Assembly: GCF_003390935.1 (NCBI RefSeq)
Contig: NZ_QNQZ01000017.1
Span: 1-64,000 of the forward strand
Source of the DNA: Lewinella sp. IMCC34191
GTDB lineage: Bacteria > Bacteroidota > Bacteroidia > Chitinophagales > Saprospiraceae
Direction: 5' to 3'
DNA length: 64,000 nt
The notes under the pieces are model-generated. The model had not been told where the DNA came from and ran no database searches. It saw only the letters and a program-made list of their open reading frames with translations. This document shows, in pieces, positions 61,136 to 64,000 of this stretch. A program made the position numbers and the translations under genes. Numbering within the stretch: the stretch's first letter is position 1; every line of letters starts with the position of its first letter.

Positions 61136-63679
61136 ATGCGGTTCCCTACTACCCTGCTCACCTTCCTGTTCATCGCGTTCTCCTGCGTCCACGCTCAGGT
61201 AGAGACGGCTACGCTGACCGGCCGGGTGACGGACCTGGTGACGGAGGCCCCCGTGGATTACGCCACCGTCTACGTGCGCGGCGCTACTACGGCGGTGGAG
61301 AGCAGCGAAACCGGACGCTACGTGGCCAGCGTACCCGCGGGGGAGGCCTTCGTCCTGGTTTTTAGCCGCATCGGCTACCGGGAGACCGAGGTACGGGTCG
61401 AGGAAATGCCCGCCGGCACCCGCAAGCAAATTGACGTGGCCCTGGCACCGGTGGAGAGCGACCTGGAAGTGATCGTGCGCGAGAGCAAGGTCGAGGAAGG
61501 CGGCATGATCCGCGAGGACCCCGCCCAGCTGCGGCTGCTTCCATCCGTGACCGGCAACCTGGAAAGTCTGCTTCCCAGTATCGCCCTGGGCGTGAGCAGC
61601 GGCGCCGGCGGCGAATTGACGAGCCAGTACAACGTCCGCGGGGGCAACTACGACGAAAACCTGGTCTACGTCAACGACTTCGAGATCTACCGCCCCCAGC
61701 TCATCCGCCAGGGCCAGCAGGAAGGACTCACCTTCGCCAATCCTAAACTGATGCGCAGCCTGAGCTTCAGTTCGGGCGGCTTTGAAGCGCGCTACGGAGA
61801 TAAGCTTTCCTCGGTACTGGACATTAAGTACAAGCGCCCCGACAGCCTGCGCGCCTCCCTGGAGGGCAGCCTGCTCGGCGCTTCGGCCCATCTCGAAGGC
61901 AGCAAGCGATTGGGCCGCACCAGCTACCAACGCCTTCGCTACCTGGTGGGGGCTCGTTATAAAACGACCAGCTACCTGCTAGGCTCCCTCGAAACCACCG
62001 GCGAGTACCTGCCCAATTTTTTCGATGTACAGGCCTACGTTACCTACGACTTCAACCGCACCCTCCAATTAGGCCTGCTCGGTAATTACAACCGCAGCAT
62101 CTACAACTTCAGCCCCGATGTACGGCAGACGGCCTTCGGCGGATTTTTCCAGACGCTCGTGCTGCAGGGTCAGTTCGACGGCGACGAACGCGACGACTTC
62201 GCGACCCAGATGGGCGGCCTGTCGCTAACCTATATTCCCGAGCGCAGCGAGAACCCCCTGTTCCTGAAGTTCCTCACCTCCGCTTTCCGCAGCAACGAAA
62301 ACGAATCGATCAGTATCGCGGGGCGCTACGTTTTGGGTGAGCTCGACACCAACCTCGGCTCCGAAACCTTCGGCGAAGTGACGGGCGTCGTTGGCAACGG
62401 CCTGCAGCAGGAGTATGTCCGTAACCTGCTCGACATCCAGGTGTACAACGCCGAGCTACGCGGCGGTCTCGAACTCAACGGCGGAGACGAGGAAACCACC
62501 AGGGCCCACTTCCTGCAGTGGAGCGTCAAGGCGCAGCATGAGCGCGTCAACGACTACATCAACGAGTGGGAGCGCCTGGATTCGGCCGGCTACAGCCTGC
62601 CCTTCGATGAGGATGGCGTGCGGCTGTTCAGCGTGCTCAAAACGGAGAACGACCTGGTGAGCAACCGCTTCAGCGCCTTCTTCCAGGACACCTACACCTG
62701 GCGTAAGGAAGACCGGGCCGATATCCGCCTCAGCGCGGGCGTCCGGGCGGTGGCCTGGGATCTGAACGACCAGGTCGACGTCAGCCCCCGCGCGCAGTTG
62801 CTGTACAAACCCCTGGGCAAGGCCGCCGACATCACCTACAAACTGGCCGGGGGCATGTACGTCCAGCAGCCCTTCTACCGGGAGATGCGCGCGCCCGACG
62901 GTACGGTCAATACCGACCTGCGCAGTCAGAAATCGATCCACGTGGTCGGAGGTATCACCAGTGATTTCTACTACGGCAAGCGCAACCCGAAAAAATTCCG
63001 GCTGATTACCGAGGCGTATTACAAATCTCTTTGGGACCTGGTCAGCTACGAGATCGAGAACGTCCGCATCCAGTATTCCGGCCTGAACGACGCCACCGGC
63101 TACGTGGCCGGCCTGGATTTCCGGCTCAACGGCGAGTTCGTCCCCGGAGCCGACAGCTGGCTGAACCTCAGCCTCCTCCGGGCCCGCGAAAGCCTTACCG
63201 CCGTGCAGCACCGTGAAGTAACGGGACGTACCGAGGAAGGCGAAATTATCTATGAGGAGAAGGAATACGTTCCCCGCCCTACCGATCAGCTCTTCCAGCT
63301 TTCCCTCTTCTTCCAGGACTACCTGCGCGATAACCCCAACTTCCGCACCCACGTCAACCTCACCGTTGGCGGCGGCTTGCCCTACGGCATCCAGGGCAAC
63401 AACCGGGAGGTACGCAACACCCTGCGCTTCGATACGTACCACCGCATCGATATCGGCTTCAGCCTGCGCCTTTTCGACCGCGACGAATCCCGCCGGGCCC
63501 GCACCTCCCCCCTCCGATTCACCCGGTCGACCTTCCTGAGCATGGAGGTCTACAACCTCATGAACGTTGGCAACCAGGCAGGCACGACGTGGATCAAAAC
63601 CATCTTTCAGCAGCAGTATGCCGTCCCCAACCGGCTGACCGGGCGGCGGGTGAACCTTCGCTTGCTGATGGAATTCTGA
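61136..63679 (+). CDS. TonB-dependent receptor with carboxypeptidase-like N-domain
   Basis: An 847-aa outer-membrane protein. The start at 61136 gives a signal peptide (LLTFLFIAFSCVHAQ), then a carboxypeptidase-regulatory-like domain (about 22-110; A-T-L-T-G-R-V-T-D-L-V-T-E-A-P-V), a plug (about 115-235) with Q-Y-N-V-R-G-G-N-Y-D-E-N-L-V-Y-V-N-D near 166-183 and a C-terminal barrel ending R-V-N-L-R-L-L-M-E-F. No SusD partner. Ligand unknown. A hairpin at 63881 probably ends the region. Confidence 0.9.
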   Translation: MRFPTTLLTFLFIAFSCVHAQVETATLTGRVTDLVTEAPVDYATVYVRGATTAVESSETGRYVASVPAGEAFVLVFSRIGYRETEVRVEEMPAGTRKQIDVALAPVESDLEVIVRESKVEEGGMIREDPAQLRLLPSVTGNLESLLPSIALGVSSGAGGELTSQYNVRGGNYDENLVYVNDFEIYRPQLIRQGQQEGLTFANPKLMRSLSFSSGGFEARYGDKLSSVLDIKYKRPDSLRASLEGSLLGASAHLEGSKRLGRTSYQRLRYLVGARYKTTSYLLGSLETTGEYLPNFFDVQAYVTYDFNRTLQLGLLGNYNRSIYNFSPDVRQTAFGGFFQTLVLQGQFDGDERDDFATQMGGLSLTYIPERSENPLFLKFLTSAFRSNENESISIAGRYVLGELDTNLGSETFGEVTGVVGNGLQQEYVRNLLDIQVYNAELRGGLELNGGDEETTRAHFLQWSVKAQHERVNDYINEWERLDSAGYSLPFDEDGVRLFSVLKTENDLVSNRFSAFFQDTYTWRKEDRADIRLSAGVRAVAWDLNDQVDVSPRAQLLYKPLGKAADITYKLAGGMYVQQPFYREMRAPDGTVNTDLRSQKSIHVVGGITSDFYYGKRNPKKFRLITEAYYKSLWDLVSYEIENVRIQYSGLNDATGYVAGLDFRLNGEFVPGADSWLNLSLLRARESLTAVQHREVTGRTEEGEIIYEEKEYVPRPTDQLFQLSLFFQDYLRDNPNFRTHVNLTVGGGLPYGIQGNNREVRNTLRFDTYHRIDIGFSLRLFDRDESRRARTSPLRFTRSTFLSMEVYNLMNVGNQAGTTWIKTIFQQQYAVPNRLTGRRVNLRLLMEF

Positions 63680-63880
63680 TCGGCCACCGAAAATATAAAT
63701 TAGCCGGCCGCGAATGTTTCGATTTTGGCCATTCCATCTCACATTCTGCCAAAACAGGTGTCAAACCCAACGCAGACATATGAAGCGCACATTTTTAGGC
63801 GTAAACCTACCAGTGTTTGTTCATAGTGTCTCTACGCGGTTTGCCAACCTGAATATTACGTAAGAAGCAAACCGTATTTA

Positions 63881-63925
63881 AAGCCAGCTTTTCCGGGATC
63901 ATCTCCGAAAAGGCTGGCTTGTTTG
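63881..63925 (+). terminator. Hairpin, likely intrinsic terminator
   Basis: AAGCCAGC pairs with GCTGGCTT, with a second inner pairing of TTTTC and GAAAA, followed by GTTTGTT. The stem has a bulge. It lies 200 bases after the TonB receptor stop, so it may belong to a short unseen transcript or to read-through. Confidence 0.5.
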
Positions 63926-63968
63926 TTATATTGCTGGACCGGCTAACCGGGCACACCAGTATAACCCA

Positions 63969-64000
63969 ATGCGTTTCGCCGACCTAATTAGTCTCCTGGG
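63969..64000 (+). CDS. Partial CDS start at the window edge
   Basis: An ATG at 63969 opens a frame to the end (M-R-F-A-D-L-I-S-L-L-G). The beginning recalls clamp-loader or ATPase N-termini of the M-x-F-x-D-I/L-I type, but ten residues are not enough to name it. Confidence 0.35.
   Translation, partial: MRFADLISLL

Noticed and set aside
62456-63742. 428-codon minus-strand frame opposite the second TonB receptor
   Set aside because: Shadow of GC-rich codons; composition (A, V, G, D) and absence of motifs argue against a gene.

Overview
The window looks like a chromosomal segment from a member of the Bacteroidota, most likely a Saprospiria/Lewinella-type marine bacterium. Supporting signs are two TonB-dependent receptors with carboxypeptidase-like N-terminal domains, a type IX secretion (T9SS) C-terminal sorting domain, a PadR-linked MacB-like ABC operon, many lipoproteins, and -7 elements of the Bacteroidota type TAnnTTTG ahead of several genes. 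Most of the window is GC-rich (38 of 60 bases in the sampled line at 12361), with no rRNA, tRNA or CRISPR seen.

Region by region. About 73-5300 is an AT-rich island (24 of 60 bases GC at 2041) holding an unknown 281-aa gene and an overlapping pair that resembles LodA/LodB: a Tat-exported quinoprotein oxidase and its flavoprotein maturase. A broken IS4-type transposase (5577-6447) borders it. 6568-14388 carries an AraC regulator, small membrane proteins, a TlpA-like lipoprotein, a DUF2625 protein, a beta-barrel and a serine hydrolase. 14676-21276 has a rhamnogalacturonan acetylesterase, a GT-C glycosyltransferase, a second serine hydrolase and an FKBP. 21570-29732 has an exported Hcp-like protein coupled to a T9SS cargo, a decayed GNAT gene, a CPBP protease, thioredoxin-like and lipoprotein genes, and an alkaline phosphatase homologue that has lost its nucleophile. 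30021-39297 holds a TonB receptor followed by a five-gene adaptor/ATPase/PadR/MORN/permease operon preceded by twin palindromes. 41349-42585 is a ParA plus ribbon-helix-helix pair. 43160-46732 encodes a very large propeller plus Omp85-like protein lying between inverted copies of a complex repeat. 47444-49300 contains further tandem arrays around queA. 49394-64000 is mostly housekeeping: ABC permease, RlpA, ECF sigma factor with a likely anti-sigma partner, folB, a zinc peptidase, dusB, a royal-jelly-like lipoprotein, enoyl-CoA hydratase, a cysteine-free sirtuin, SDR, Crp/Fnr and a second TonB receptor.

Across the backbone a 16-base element (GCGGCGGAGCGCAGGT and close variants) recurs eleven times in both orientations. 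Nine copies are intergenic, several touching a TAnnTTTG-like element, and two are inside coding sequence. With the alkaline phosphatase pseudoenzyme, the LodA-like island, the twin operators and the inverted repeat arrays, this is the most notable unexplained structure. All family assignments are from reading the sequence; no database search was run.
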